A stretch of DNA of 54,049 nucleotides from JAYEIA01 sp964472505 (GCA_964472505.1 CAYYQW010000019.1:1-54049), one strand, 5' to 3'; positions 1-8,721 are shown, counted from the first letter of the stretch. Numbers and translations: made by a program. The notes: a model not told the origin generated them from the letters alone.

Positions 1-637
1 CTTATATATCAGTGATTTCAAAGAACTTTTTTTATTTTTCTTGGGACACTAGTGAATGCAGGCTACAAAATATGATTTTTTCTCAGATTTATATTCTATC
101 AATCCCCCTGCCCTTCCGAAATAATCGGAACAGGCACTTCTCCAAGGGGGAACCCGAAAATCGCCGGTATGCTGTAATTTTAAAATTTGTCGTATTCATA
201 GGCCTAATTCAAACATTTTTTTTCCAATTTGCAACAAGAGTCCTATCTAAAAACAAACATCAGCAAAATAAATATCGCTTTCAAAATATTTAGTTTTTAT
301 GAATTCAGCTCTTTTGATTTATCCTATTTTGCTTTTATTGTTTCTCATTTTCGGCTGTTTAGCTTGAGCTCAAAAGGCCTTTTCAACCCCTAAAAGCGAC
401 ATTTCAGGCAAATATAATGTATTTTTTTTTATATCATTATTTTATTATCTATATTGCAAGCGTTTTTCGTGTTTGACGGACATTACGATCTCCCCTTAAA
501 CACAACAAACACTAACACCACCATGAAAAATGAGACAGCAGTGAAATCTGAGGATGAAATTCAAGTGAAAAACTGAACTTCATCCTTAGTGCTGTTGTTT
601 ACAATTTAAATCTTTAGTTTTCCAAGCATAGAAATAA
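1..637. other. Gene-free 5' end with small inverted repeats
   Basis: No convincing protein gene is visible here. The sequence is very AT-rich with poly-T runs. There is a nested inverted repeat at 103-151 (TCCCCCT at 103-109 with AGGGGGA at 145-151, and TTCCGA at 114-119 with TCGGAA at 125-130) that has no T-run and matches no riboswitch I can name. A 17-codon frame starts at 523 and stops at 574-576. It sits in an imperfect hairpin made of 535-540 and 548-563 pairing with 574-589 and 590-595. The end of the stretch holds the promoter of the following gene. Nothing else is supported. Confidence 0.5.
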
Positions 638-667
638 TTGCTCAGCCGGGTATTTTATATATATTTG
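638..667 (+). promoter_or_regulatory. Bacteroidota-type promoter of the barrel gene
   Basis: TTG at 638-640 is followed by a 19-bp spacer and TATATTTG at 660-667, an exact fit to the TAnnTTTG -7 element of the Bacteroidota primary sigma factor. The start codon follows 37 bp after the box, leaving room for a short leader. Confidence 0.7.
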
Positions 668-704
668 TATCTCTGTTTTCATTTCAATAAACACGGCTTT
701 TTTT

Positions 705-1547
705 ATGAAACTTTCATTTATAAATCTGTTCGCATTAATACTATTAAGCAGCTTCACGAGCCGAGCTCAGGAAAACTTTAGCTTAGGTGCAAGGCAGGCA
801 GGCTTAGGCGGAACGGGTATTTTACACAGCGATATTTGGTCCTCATCACACAATCAGGCGGGCCTTGCCGATTTAAACGGATATGCTTTCGGAAGCTATT
901 TTAACAATCGGTTTCAAATTAGCGAACTGGGCACAAAAGCCTTTGCGCTGGCAGCATCAACCGACAGATTCGGAACCATTGGGCTTAACTACACCCAATT
1001 CGGATATGAACTGTACAGCCAAAATAAATTCGGGCTTGCTTATGCCATGCGCTTGGGAGAAAAAATTTCAGCCGGCATCCAATTGGATTACTTCTTAATA
1101 ACTCAAGGCGGCGAATACGGGCGACAAGGATTTGCCACGGGCGAAATAGGCATCATCAGCGAACCGCTCGAGAACTTTTTGCTTGCCGCACACGTTTTTA
1201 ATCCTTGGCCGGTAAAAATATCCTCATCCGAAGACAGTTACCTAAACTCCGTCTTCAGATTAGGCATGGGCTATAATTTTTCGGATAAAGTTACGGTGGC
1301 TCTCGAAGCCGAAAAAGATATCGAATACCCGGTACGTGTGCGTTTCGGAACGGAATATGAGTTTGTTGACAATTTTTATCTGCGCTTGGGAATGAATACA
1401 CAGCCGGCCGAATACAGTTTTGGCTTGGGCTATAAATTCAAAGGCGCTGCTTTTGATATTGCTTTTAAAAGTCACAATACTTTAGGCATGCACTCGCATT
1501 TCGGATTAAGTTATCTGCTTGCCGCAAAAAAAGATTCAAGCGAATAA
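705..1547 (+). CDS. PorV/PorQ-like outer-membrane beta-barrel protein
   Basis: 280 aa with a signal peptide (residues 1-21, ending SRAQ). The mature part starts with a LGARQAGLGGTG segment, the small-residue motif seen near the N-terminus of FadL-superfamily PorV/PorQ proteins. It is followed by alternating aromatic/polar strands with GLGYKF and FGLSYL endings, as expected for an outer-membrane barrel of about 14 strands. PorV and PorQ work with the type IX secretion system, and the T9SS sorting domain encoded at 16.2 kb shows that the system exists in this organism. Whether this copy is a T9SS component or only a relative is not decided by the sequence. It has its own promoter at 638-667 and is convergent with the next gene across a tandem repeat. 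Confidence 0.65.
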   Translation: MKLSFINLFALILLSSFTSRAQENFSLGARQAGLGGTGILHSDIWSSSHNQAGLADLNGYAFGSYFNNRFQISELGTKAFALAASTDRFGTIGLNYTQFGYELYSQNKFGLAYAMRLGEKISAGIQLDYFLITQGGEYGRQGFATGEIGIISEPLENFLLAAHVFNPWPVKISSSEDSYLNSVFRLGMGYNFSDKVTVALEAEKDIEYPVRVRFGTEYEFVDNFYLRLGMNTQPAEYSFGLGYKFKGAAFDIAFKSHNTLGMHSHFGLSYLLAAKKDSSE

Positions 1548-1560
1548 TTGTTATTCTGAT

Positions 1561-1688
1561 GAGTTGTTGAGTTGGGGAGTTGTGGAGTTGTTGAGTTGGG
1601 GAGTTGTGGAGTCGTGGAGTTGGGGAGTTGTGGAGTCGTGGAGTTGGGGAGTTGGGGAGTTGTGGAGTTGGGGAGTTGTGGAGTTGGG
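1561..1688. repeat. 8-bp tandem repeat, 16 units of GAGTYGKK
   Basis: Sixteen contiguous 8-bp units (GAGTTGGG, GAGTTGTG, GAGTTGTT, GAGTCGTG) lie between two convergent genes, starting 13 bp after the barrel gene stop. The + strand is almost free of A and C and has six GGGG tracts. The unit length is not a multiple of three, and the frames through it code only low-complexity peptide. Confidence 0.95.
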
Positions 1689-1717
1689 AGATTTAATTTT
1701 TTACTGCAAATTTTCGA

Positions 1718-3169
1718 TTATTCATTAATCAAAGATTTATTCTCGCGGGCTTTTCTTCGTATTTGCTCTCGGTTCCATTCGGTATAATAAGGGCCGTAAG
1801 TTGCTCGGAAATTAGAAGCCGGGCTTGGTGCGGAAATTAAAAGTATTTTCCCGTTGGGATGAATCAAATAATATTCCGGATAACGCATCACGCGGTAGTC
1901 ATTGATTACGGAATGATCTTCAGGTGCATACAAAAATTCAAAATCATAGGCTCTTTCATTGGTAAATTGCTTAAATTTCTCATAACTGTCTCCCGTATAT
2001 ATACTTACAATTTCTAAACCGGGAAGCTTGTCAAGCTGCAAAGCCTGCAGCAAAGCGAGTTCTTTATTGCCGGTATAGCTGGATTCCGAAAAGAAATTCA
2101 AGTAAACAAAACTGCCTCTGAAATCGGACAAACAACGCTGTTCTCCTTCCGGATTTTTAAGACAAAAATTTGGAGCGGGATTTCCGTTTATAAGCCCCGA
2201 AAGCTCTTCCAAAATTCCGGCAGCTATAGCTTTGTGCTCAGCGAAAAAAGTGTTTTTCTGTATCTGCTCAAAAAGCAAAATATATTCCTGCCGTTTATCG
2301 TCTTGCTTGAAAGCCGTTCGGTATAAATTAATTAACAACACATATTCGCGCAAGCGCTGTTCGCCGAATATGGAATCTTCTGCCAAGCGGTTGTTCAAAT
2401 TTTGCCTAAGTTTGGAATTCTCACCTTCGAACAAGCGATTAAGCTCAGACGTTTTAAGCATATTGCCCACAGCCAAGCTCAATGCATCGTGATAAGCCGG
2501 ATTATTATACAAAACCGGCCGGCCGACGAAATATTTAGCCACAAAATCCGAACGATTTCGTTCGTAAGCTGCGTGGCGCATTTCCGCATAACGGTAGTAT
2601 TTATAATGATAAAAAAAACCGATATCATCAGAAGCAAAAGTATATTCGAGACGCATAACAGCGCTGTCCACCTTGCCGGAGAGCAATCTTCCGGCATAGG
2701 CCTCAAAAAGTTGGCTCATTTCTTTCTGATAAGCAATTTCAAAGGCTTTAATGCGAGTTGTTAAATCATCTTCGGAAGCATTCAGGTTTCTGAGGAAATG
2801 TTTTTGCGGTTTAAAAAAAGGATTCAGGCTGTCCTGTTTGTCGGGCATGGTTCGTTTAGGCAGAACCAAAATAAGCGAATCGCCGGCTTCGGCATAAAAC
2901 AAGCCTTCAAATACTCCCAAAGGCAAAGCATATAATGCCGTTTCGGCAGCTTGAAATGAGAACTTAAAATCACCGGCCGAATCAACCGTACAAATGCTCG
3001 TTTGCATTTTTCGATTGGTAATAAAGTCTGCATAACGCTTTAATTCTAACTTATACCCGGCATAGCTTTTGGCATTTCCAAGAATCGTTACTGTATTTTG
3101 TGAATAAGAAAAAAAAACAGATAAAACTCCGGCAAATAATAATAATGTAAAACGCATGATTTTCGGCAT
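1718..3169 (-). CDS. Secreted TlpA/redoxin-fold protein lacking the CxxC
   Basis: 483 aa with a signal peptide (ending FFSYSQ). A possible second start is at 3157 (Met5). Residues about 25-130 resemble the DUF4369-like N-terminal domain common in Bacteroidota TlpA-family proteins, and a helical middle part follows. The thioredoxin-like fold begins near residue 335 (GNPAPNFCLKNPEGEQRCLS, then DFRGSFVYLNFF). At the place where TlpA/ResA proteins have WCxxC this protein has FFSESSYTGN, so the redox-active cysteine pair is absent while the later cis-Pro-type region (RYPEYYLI) is kept. The protein is therefore probably periplasmic or surface-exposed with a binding or structural role and not a disulfide reductase. 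It stands alone between a tandem repeat and the sensor gene. Confidence 0.75.
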   Translation of the reverse strand: MPKIMRFTLLLFAGVLSVFFSYSQNTVTILGNAKSYAGYKLELKRYADFITNRKMQTSICTVDSAGDFKFSFQAAETALYALPLGVFEGLFYAEAGDSLILVLPKRTMPDKQDSLNPFFKPQKHFLRNLNASEDDLTTRIKAFEIAYQKEMSQLFEAYAGRLLSGKVDSAVMRLEYTFASDDIGFFYHYKYYRYAEMRHAAYERNRSDFVAKYFVGRPVLYNNPAYHDALSLAVGNMLKTSELNRLFEGENSKLRQNLNNRLAEDSIFGEQRLREYVLLINLYRTAFKQDDKRQEYILLFEQIQKNTFFAEHKAIAAGILEELSGLINGNPAPNFCLKNPEGEQRCLSDFRGSFVYLNFFSESSYTGNKELALLQALQLDKLPGLEIVSIYTGDSYEKFKQFTNERAYDFEFLYAPEDHSVINDYRVMRYPEYYLIHPNGKILLISAPSPASNFRATYGPYYTEWNREQIRRKARENKSLINE

Positions 3170-3304
3170 TTGAAAATTTTGTTAATAAAACTGCTTTTAA
3201 GCTTGTTTATTATAGAACCGCCCGGGAAATTTAAAAGAGTTTTAAAAGCCAATTGAATTAGGGGTATGATTGCTGTAAACTGTTATATCTTACCCAAGCA
3301 TTTA

Positions 3305-5650
3305 TCACTTACCGTTTTGCAGTTCTTGTAATTTCCTTTCCAATAATCGTTGTTGGGTAATATCAATGCCGATATTAATAATTTGCACCACTTCGCCTTT
3401 TCGGTTTTTTATGGGAATAAAGGTTTCATGAAGCCACATTTCACGCTCTTCATTTTTTATATAGTATTCTTTTTCGCGCGTTTTGCCGGAGCGCAAATCC
3501 TCCCAGAATTTCTCGAACCATTCGGGATTCGTTTTTGCATCGGGAAGAATGTCAAAGTGTGTTTTACCTATATAATCCTCTTTTTTTATACCGAACATTT
3601 CCTGGTTTTTCTGATTCAAATCCGTAATATGTCCTTCGGTATCGTAGAACACAACCGAAGTAACGGAACTGAGCGCTTCAACCATCATTTTGTTTTCAAA
3701 CCTCTGCTTATCCAAAACTTCGGAAGTTTTCTCAAGTTTTTGAATAAAGTCTTTAGTTTGCTGTTCTTTTTCCTTCATGGCTTCGGACTGAGCTTCAAGC
3801 TGCCTCATAATTTTTTTTGTTTCAATATCATTGGTGATATTTAGTATTTCAGCAGCAAGCCTTTCGGCCGATACTTCAAGAAACTCTTTTTTATGTCCGG
3901 GCAGCTCTTTAAAAGAGGCAATTTCAATGACCCCCTGCACACGCCGGTCGTTGATAAGCGGCAGCAGCATTAAAAAATTCGGTTTTTCTTCACCTAAGCC
4001 GGATGTTATGGCCGTATAATTTTGGGGAATATCGGTAATAAGGATGGTCTTTTTCTCTTCGGCACACCGTCCTACCAAGCCTTCTCCAAGCTCAAAACTG
4101 TCTTGAATATTTTTCTTTCTTCCGTATGCGTATGCCGAGCTTAAAGTCAGGCGCTGCAAATATTCATTTTCATATTCGCCGATAAAAATTGCTGCCTGCG
4201 GTATATCCAAATGTTTTACCAAAAATTTTAGCGTAACATCAGTAAGGCTTTTGTGCTCCGGATAGTTATCTTGCAAAATTTCGCCCAATTTAGTTATTCC
4301 GCTTTGTAACCAAATATTTCGTTTATTCTCAGCTTCTTTTTCTTCACGCTCCTGCTGAATACGTTTAAGATTATTTTGCATATCCACCAATGCTTTGCCG
4401 AGTCGGTCGTTTTCCGATTCTAATTTATATTCTGTATCAAAATCGCCCTGTCCTATTTTTACGGCAAACTGAACCGTATCATTTAATTTTTCAAGCAACT
4501 TGCGAACCGATCGCGTCATTTCTCCTACTTCATCTTTGCGTGTCATGGAGCGGTCGGTACGCAATCGAATATCTCCTTTTTCGAGGCTGCGCATTAAATC
4601 GGCGGTGCGTATAATTGGCCGGGTAATATTAGCCGAAATAATAAATAAAATACCGGATAAGAACAATAAGCCAAGTAAACCGATTAAAAGTGAATCGTAG
4701 AAATTTCGATAAGCTTCTTTAGTGATTACACTAAGCGGAACACTGACGGCAACTCCCCAGGGAGTTTTTGAATCACCGACCGTAAAAGGCGCGTAAACTG
4801 TATAGCTTTGCCCGTTGCCCGCTTCTTCGGAAACAAAAGAGAATAATTCTCCTTTTTTAATATTGGCTAAGAAATCCGAGGACAAATCGCCTTCGTCAAG
4901 GAGTTCCGTTACGGATTCACCGATTAGCGCATCGTTTTTATGAGCAACCAAAATTCCGTTATTTGATACCAAAAACATGTTTACCGAATCCAAAGGCAAA
5001 TCGGCTTTTATAATACTCTGTAATTCAACAAGTTTCACATCTAAACCCACTAAGCCTTTATATTGATTATTTTGTCTTATCTGAACGGCAATACTGGTCT
5101 CAAGAATAGAATCGGTATAAGCTTCCGATTCATAGGTATAAAAATAAGGATTCACTATAAATTCTCGGTGCTTACTTGTTTTAATTTGGTAATAAGTGCT
5201 TTCGTAATTATCGCTTTCCAATTCCAGAGAATCAATGATTAAGTCAATACTGCCGTCAGGCTCGCGCAGCAGCAACGTGCGCTCTCTGCCGTGATTTTTC
5301 AACCAATCGTTGTTAATGGCCGAAAGTTCCCATGAAGTCCAAACGGAAATATATTTGGGATGATTTTTCAAAACCGAGCGCATCATGTCTTCGTATATGG
5401 GTTTTCGCACATTCAAAGGAATATCGTCGAAACCCGAAAAGGCATCGGCAAGCGTGCGCATGGCTCCCATATCTTTTTCGAGTATGGCCTGCGCCCTGTT
5501 GGCCGATTGCATGGCATAAGCTTGTGTCAGTTCTTCGGCTCTGTTGAGCGAATAATTACGAAAATTACTGCTCAAAAGCATAATAACCAACAAAAATAAT
5601 GCAGCTGCAGTTACAATTACCGAAATAAATATTTTCCAACGTATCTTCAT
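3305..5650 (-). CDS. Cache-HAMP-GAF-PAS sensor protein without output domain
   Basis: 781 aa. An N-terminal transmembrane helix (about 8-28) and a second one (about 320-342) bracket a double-Cache extracytoplasmic sensor domain (about 35-310). Next come HAMP (about 343-395), a coiled coil with QQEREEKEAENKR, a GAF domain (about 450-605), a second coiled coil, and a PAS domain with PAC tail (about 655-772, ending INIGIDITQQR). The protein stops 11 residues after this motif. No histidine kinase, GGDEF, EAL, phosphatase or MCP domain follows, so the output partner must be another protein. No regulator gene adjoins it. mqnC lies 75 bp upstream in the same direction. Confidence 0.85.
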   Translation of the reverse strand: MKIRWKIFISVIVTAAALFLLVIMLLSSNFRNYSLNRAEELTQAYAMQSANRAQAILEKDMGAMRTLADAFSGFDDIPLNVRKPIYEDMMRSVLKNHPKYISVWTSWELSAINNDWLKNHGRERTLLLREPDGSIDLIIDSLELESDNYESTYYQIKTSKHREFIVNPYFYTYESEAYTDSILETSIAVQIRQNNQYKGLVGLDVKLVELQSIIKADLPLDSVNMFLVSNNGILVAHKNDALIGESVTELLDEGDLSSDFLANIKKGELFSFVSEEAGNGQSYTVYAPFTVGDSKTPWGVAVSVPLSVITKEAYRNFYDSLLIGLLGLLFLSGILFIISANITRPIIRTADLMRSLEKGDIRLRTDRSMTRKDEVGEMTRSVRKLLEKLNDTVQFAVKIGQGDFDTEYKLESENDRLGKALVDMQNNLKRIQQEREEKEAENKRNIWLQSGITKLGEILQDNYPEHKSLTDVTLKFLVKHLDIPQAAIFIGEYENEYLQRLTLSSAYAYGRKKNIQDSFELGEGLVGRCAEEKKTILITDIPQNYTAITSGLGEEKPNFLMLLPLINDRRVQGVIEIASFKELPGHKKEFLEVSAERLAAEILNITNDIETKKIMRQLEAQSEAMKEKEQQTKDFIQKLEKTSEVLDKQRFENKMMVEALSSVTSVVFYDTEGHITDLNQKNQEMFGIKKEDYIGKTHFDILPDAKTNPEWFEKFWEDLRSGKTREKEYYIKNEEREMWLHETFIPIKNRKGEVVQIINIGIDITQQRLLERKLQELQNGK

Positions 5651-5725
5651 GGATGCTTTTTAATTACGCTCATCCGGAAAAATAAGAATTTATAGCTTAA
5701 TAAAAAAAGAATTGCCAAAAATAAA

Positions 5726-6844
5726 TTAGCTTTTTTGAGCTATGGCCTTTTCAAGATATTCATATTTCTGATTCCTCAGCACCGGGGTAAAACCGGCTTC
5801 ACGAATGGCTGCCTGAATTTGTTCGGCATTAAAACTGTTACGGGAACCTGCTGCCGACACCACATTTTCCTCTATCATAACGGATCCGAAATCATTGGCT
5901 CCGGCATGCAGACAAACTTGTCCGATTTCTTTTCCTACCGTAAGCCACGATGCCTGAAGATTTTTAATATTGGGCATCATAATACGGCTCATGGCCAACA
6001 TACGAATATATTCGGCGCTGCTCACACTGTTGTGTACGCCGGATTCGGTATTCAGCTCGGTATTTTCATCCTGAAAAGGCCAAGGAATAAATGTAGTGAA
6101 ACCTTCGGAGCCTTCGGGACGTTCGGACTGTACCTCTCGCAGTTTAATCAGATGCATAATGCGCTCCTGCACGGTTTCCACATGCCCAAACATCATAGTG
6201 GCCGAAGTGGTAATGTGTTGCTTGTGAGCTTCGCGCATGACATCGAGCCATTCCCGGGAATTGCACTTACCTTTTGAAACCAGATTACGCACCCGGTCCG
6301 ATAATATTTCAGCACCGGCACCCGGCAGGCTGTCCAAACCGGCTTCGGTAAGTTCACGCAATACCGTAGCATAATCCGTTCGAGATATTTTGGCAATGTG
6401 ATGAATTTCAGCCGGACCAAGCGCATGCAAAATCAAATCCGGAAATTCTTTTTTTAAGTCCGAAAATAAATTTTTGTACCATTCCAAATTAAGCTTTGGA
6501 TGCAAACCGCCTTGTAAGAGCAATTGCCGTCCGCCAAAAGCATAGAGTTCCTTAATTTTTTCACGATACTCTTCCACAGTAGTTATGAATGCTTCCGGGT
6601 CTTTGGGCCGGCGATAGAAATTACAAAACCGACACTGCGCAATACAACCGTTGGCTATATTTACGTTTCGGTCTATAATCCAGCCTACTTTGTCGTGATT
6701 TTCCGGCGGCTGATGAATTTTTCGTAATTCATTGCCCAGGAACATAAGTTCACTCAAAGAAGCATTTTTATAAAGATAAAAACCCTCATCAAAACTCAGA
6801 AACTCTAAGTTTAATACTTTTTTATATAATGTTATTGAATCCAT
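5726..6844 (-). CDS. mqnC: Cyclic dehypoxanthine futalosine synthase
   Basis: 372-aa radical SAM enzyme. The CX3CX2C cluster motif is Cys67, Cys71 and Cys74 (GCIAQCRFCNFYR). Further family features are the GGLHP segment, DSLPGAGAEILSDRVR and GHVET. MqnC cyclises dehypoxanthine futalosine in the futalosine pathway to menaquinone. The alternative reading as MqnE (aminofutalosine synthase) is less likely because the cluster motif and the SLPGAGAEI stretch fit MqnC. None of mqnA, mqnB, mqnD or mqnE is in this window. ddl lies 56 bp upstream and the sensor gene 75 bp downstream, all on the same strand, so co-transcription is possible. Confidence 0.9.
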   Translation of the reverse strand: MDSITLYKKVLNLEFLSFDEGFYLYKNASLSELMFLGNELRKIHQPPENHDKVGWIIDRNVNIANGCIAQCRFCNFYRRPKDPEAFITTVEEYREKIKELYAFGGRQLLLQGGLHPKLNLEWYKNLFSDLKKEFPDLILHALGPAEIHHIAKISRTDYATVLRELTEAGLDSLPGAGAEILSDRVRNLVSKGKCNSREWLDVMREAHKQHITTSATMMFGHVETVQERIMHLIKLREVQSERPEGSEGFTTFIPWPFQDENTELNTESGVHNSVSSAEYIRMLAMSRIMMPNIKNLQASWLTVGKEIGQVCLHAGANDFGSVMIEENVVSAAGSRNSFNAEQIQAAIREAGFTPVLRNQKYEYLEKAIAQKS

Positions 6845-6900
6845 TGGTTTATCTGTCTGATTTTAAAAAAATACGAACTCTTTCCGAAAAAGACCCGGCT

Positions 6901-7878
6901 TCATGATTTATCGCTCACATCCCGAATAATAAGGTCGGCGGCTTGTCCGTAAGTCATACCGGCATGTTTCATCATTTTGGGCACGATGCTTTCGGCGGTC
7001 ATTCCGGGAATGGTGTTTACTTCCAAAAAATAAAAGCAATCGCCTTTCAGAATATAGTCAATACGCACAATACCGCTGCAGTTAAGTTGATCGTAAATAT
7101 CCGAAGAGAGCTTTTGCACTTTTTGCCTTAGCTCACCGTTGATTCGAGCGGGTACGATTTCTTCATTGTAATTTGAATCGTATTTGGCCTGGAAATCAAA
7201 AAATTCGTTTTTACTGACAATTTCGGCCGGTGCAAAAATATAATCTTTTTCGGTCGTTTTGAAAAGCCCGCAGGTAATTTCTGTGCCTTCAATAAATTCT
7301 TCAACCAACACTTCATCCGATTCGGTAAATGCATGATTCACGGCAGTTTCAAAATCTTCTTTTTTCTTTACCTTAGTTATCCCAAAACTGGAACCGCCTT
7401 GATTAGGCTTTACAAAACAAGGCAAAGCAAGTTTTTTGATAATTACATCGGCCGAATACTTTTGCCCTTTTCTGATAAGTACCGAGCGCGCCATATCTAT
7501 ATTATAATTTCGCAGATATTGATTGCAAAAAAACTTATTAAAAGTAAGGGCCGAAGTAAGTAAGGAGCTGCCGGTAAAAGGTATATTTAAAGCTTGAAAA
7601 TAGCCTTGCAACAGGCCGTCTTCGCCGGGTGTACCGTGAATGGCGGGAAATGCCAAATCGAAGGGCTTTCCGTTTATAGAAAAATCGTTTTTATCCACCG
7701 AAAATTCTTTGCCTTGCTCATTGAAAGCCGTCCAACGATTAGCTTTTATCAAAACTTTAAAAACGGAATAACCTTCATCGGAAAGACTTTGCGCGATATG
7801 CTCTGCCGATTTTACCGAAATGTTAAATTCAGATGAATTACCGCCGTACAGTACGGCTACACTTATTTTTTTATGCAT
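6901..7878 (-). CDS. ddl: D-alanine--D-alanine ligase
   Basis: 325 aa, the normal length for the family. The N-terminal segment VAVLYGGNSSEFNISVKSA is the Ddl signature, with N in place of the usual E/H in the motif. Further hallmarks are HGTPGEDGLLQGYFQ, the ATP-grasp core (VKPNQGGSSFGITKV, then VEEFIEGTEITCGL) and the C-terminal metal-binding motif FLEVNTIPGMT. The enzyme makes the D-Ala-D-Ala dipeptide for peptidoglycan precursors in the cytoplasm. It is the first gene of a run with mqnC and the sensor gene. Its upstream region is interrupted by the N gap, so its promoter cannot be judged. Confidence 0.95.
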   Translation of the reverse strand: MHKKISVAVLYGGNSSEFNISVKSAEHIAQSLSDEGYSVFKVLIKANRWTAFNEQGKEFSVDKNDFSINGKPFDLAFPAIHGTPGEDGLLQGYFQALNIPFTGSSLLTSALTFNKFFCNQYLRNYNIDMARSVLIRKGQKYSADVIIKKLALPCFVKPNQGGSSFGITKVKKKEDFETAVNHAFTESDEVLVEEFIEGTEITCGLFKTTEKDYIFAPAEIVSKNEFFDFQAKYDSNYNEEIVPARINGELRQKVQKLSSDIYDQLNCSGIVRIDYILKGDCFYFLEVNTIPGMTAESIVPKMMKHAGMTYGQAADLIIRDVSDKS

Positions 7879-7903
7879 GGGGTGTAATTTAATCTTAAAA
7901 ATT

Positions 7904-8113
7904 ATAAATCAAAATATGGTTACTGTTTCAAAACTCACTCTGCTGATATTGTCTGAATNNNNNNNNNNNNNNNNNNNNNNNNNNNNNNNNNNNNNNNNNN
8001 NNNNNNNNNNNNNNNNNNNNNNNNNNNNNNNNNNNNNNNNNNNNNNNNNNNNNNNNNNATAAATCAAAATATGGTTACTGTTTCAAAACTCACTCTGCTG
8101 ATATTGTCTGAAT
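7904..8113. other. Scaffold join: 100 N flanked by an identical 55-bp repeat
   Basis: The N run is 7959-8058. The 55 bases before it (7904-7958) and the 55 bases after it (8059-8113) are identical. This is what is seen when two contigs that overlap by one k-mer are scaffolded with a fixed-size gap and not merged. The true sequence probably has one copy and no gap. Confidence 0.9.
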
Positions 8114-8121
8114 TGGGTAAA

Positions 8122-8721
8122 TTATTTTTCATTTTTTCGGAATTTATCTTCTTTCCATTTTTTCGGATTGTTGATTATGTATTCCGAAATTCTTTTGTGT
8201 GATTTATCATTACGAATAATGTGGTCGTAAAAACGGGATTGCCATGCGAAATTGGGGTTTAATAAACGGGCATTTCGCGTAACACCGGTTTTATAACCGC
8301 GAACAATTGATGCCAAATTTTTGGATTGCGACCCAAATTTATTTTTTGACGTATTGGTGTCGGTATCGTTAGAGACGCAATGCATTGCGTCTCTACTACA
8401 ATGCGTATCACATTGCATATCACGTTGTGAATTGTATATATTTTTGCCAATGATAATTATGGCATGAAAATGATTTGGCATTACCACAAATTCTCCGGCA
8501 GTTAAATTCATATCCGGTCGCATTTTAAATGTTTTTAACCATTCATTTTCGGCAATTATTCCAATTTCGGATAATACCATTTTTTGATTATGAATTTCGC
8601 CAAAATAATCTTGACGGTTTTGGGTACATATTGTAATAAAATAGGCGGCATTGCAGCCATAATCCCATTTTTGCAATCGTGCCGAGGGTATGCGATATGT
8701 ATTTTTAAATTTTTCGGTCAT
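8122..8721 (-). CDS. REP-associated tyrosine transposase (RAYT, IS200-like Y1 family)
   Basis: 199 aa from the chosen start at 8721 (MTEKFKNTYRIPSARLQ). The frame is open to an ATG at 8763, but that extension runs into the nitroreductase stop and a REP-like half-palindrome, so it is not used. The HUH motif is MPNHFHAI, the two metal-binding histidines flanking Phe. The catalytic tyrosine is probably in ISEYIINNP near the C-terminus, and QSRFYDHIIRN is another family hallmark. RAYTs are single-copy domesticated Y1 transposases that act on REP palindromes. Between IIIGKNIYN and NKFGSQSKNLASIVRGYK there is an extra stretch of about 25 residues (RDMQ to SNDT) encoded by the REP-like palindrome and degenerate copies. 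Confidence 0.88.
   Translation of the reverse strand: MTEKFKNTYRIPSARLQKWDYGCNAAYFITICTQNRQDYFGEIHNQKMVLSEIGIIAENEWLKTFKMRPDMNLTAGEFVVMPNHFHAIIIIGKNIYNSQRDMQCDTHCSRDAMHCVSNDTDTNTSKNKFGSQSKNLASIVRGYKTGVTRNARLLNPNFAWQSRFYDHIIRNDKSHKRISEYIINNPKKWKEDKFRKNEK
8370..8395. repeat. REP-like perfect 26-bp palindrome inside the RAYT gene
   Basis: A perfect palindrome of two 13-bp arms, TAGAGACGCAATG and CATTGCGTCTCTA, lies within the transposase reading frame and encodes part of the RDAMHCVS stretch. Next to it (about 8396-8432) are decayed tandem copies of a GCGTATCACATT-like unit that share the ATGC core. Confidence 0.9.

Noticed and set aside
103..151. Riboswitch in the 5' region
   Set aside because: The nested hairpin has no conserved riboswitch core I recognise and no gene directly downstream.
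12..293. Open frame of 93 codons at the start of the window
   Set aside because: Phenylalanine-rich AT-driven composition, no start context, no family and an inverted repeat in the middle.
1561..1688. Possible CRISPR array
   Set aside because: Units of 8 bp in direct contact, without spacers or cas genes.
1519..1787. Open frames through the tandem repeat coding GVVELGSC-type peptides
   Set aside because: The 8-bp unit shifts the frame at each copy, and frames only stay open because the repeat has no stop codon.
7904..8113. 55-bp direct repeat as a target-site duplication or mobile element
   Set aside because: The flanks are identical with only Ns between them and the length fits an assembly k-mer overlap.
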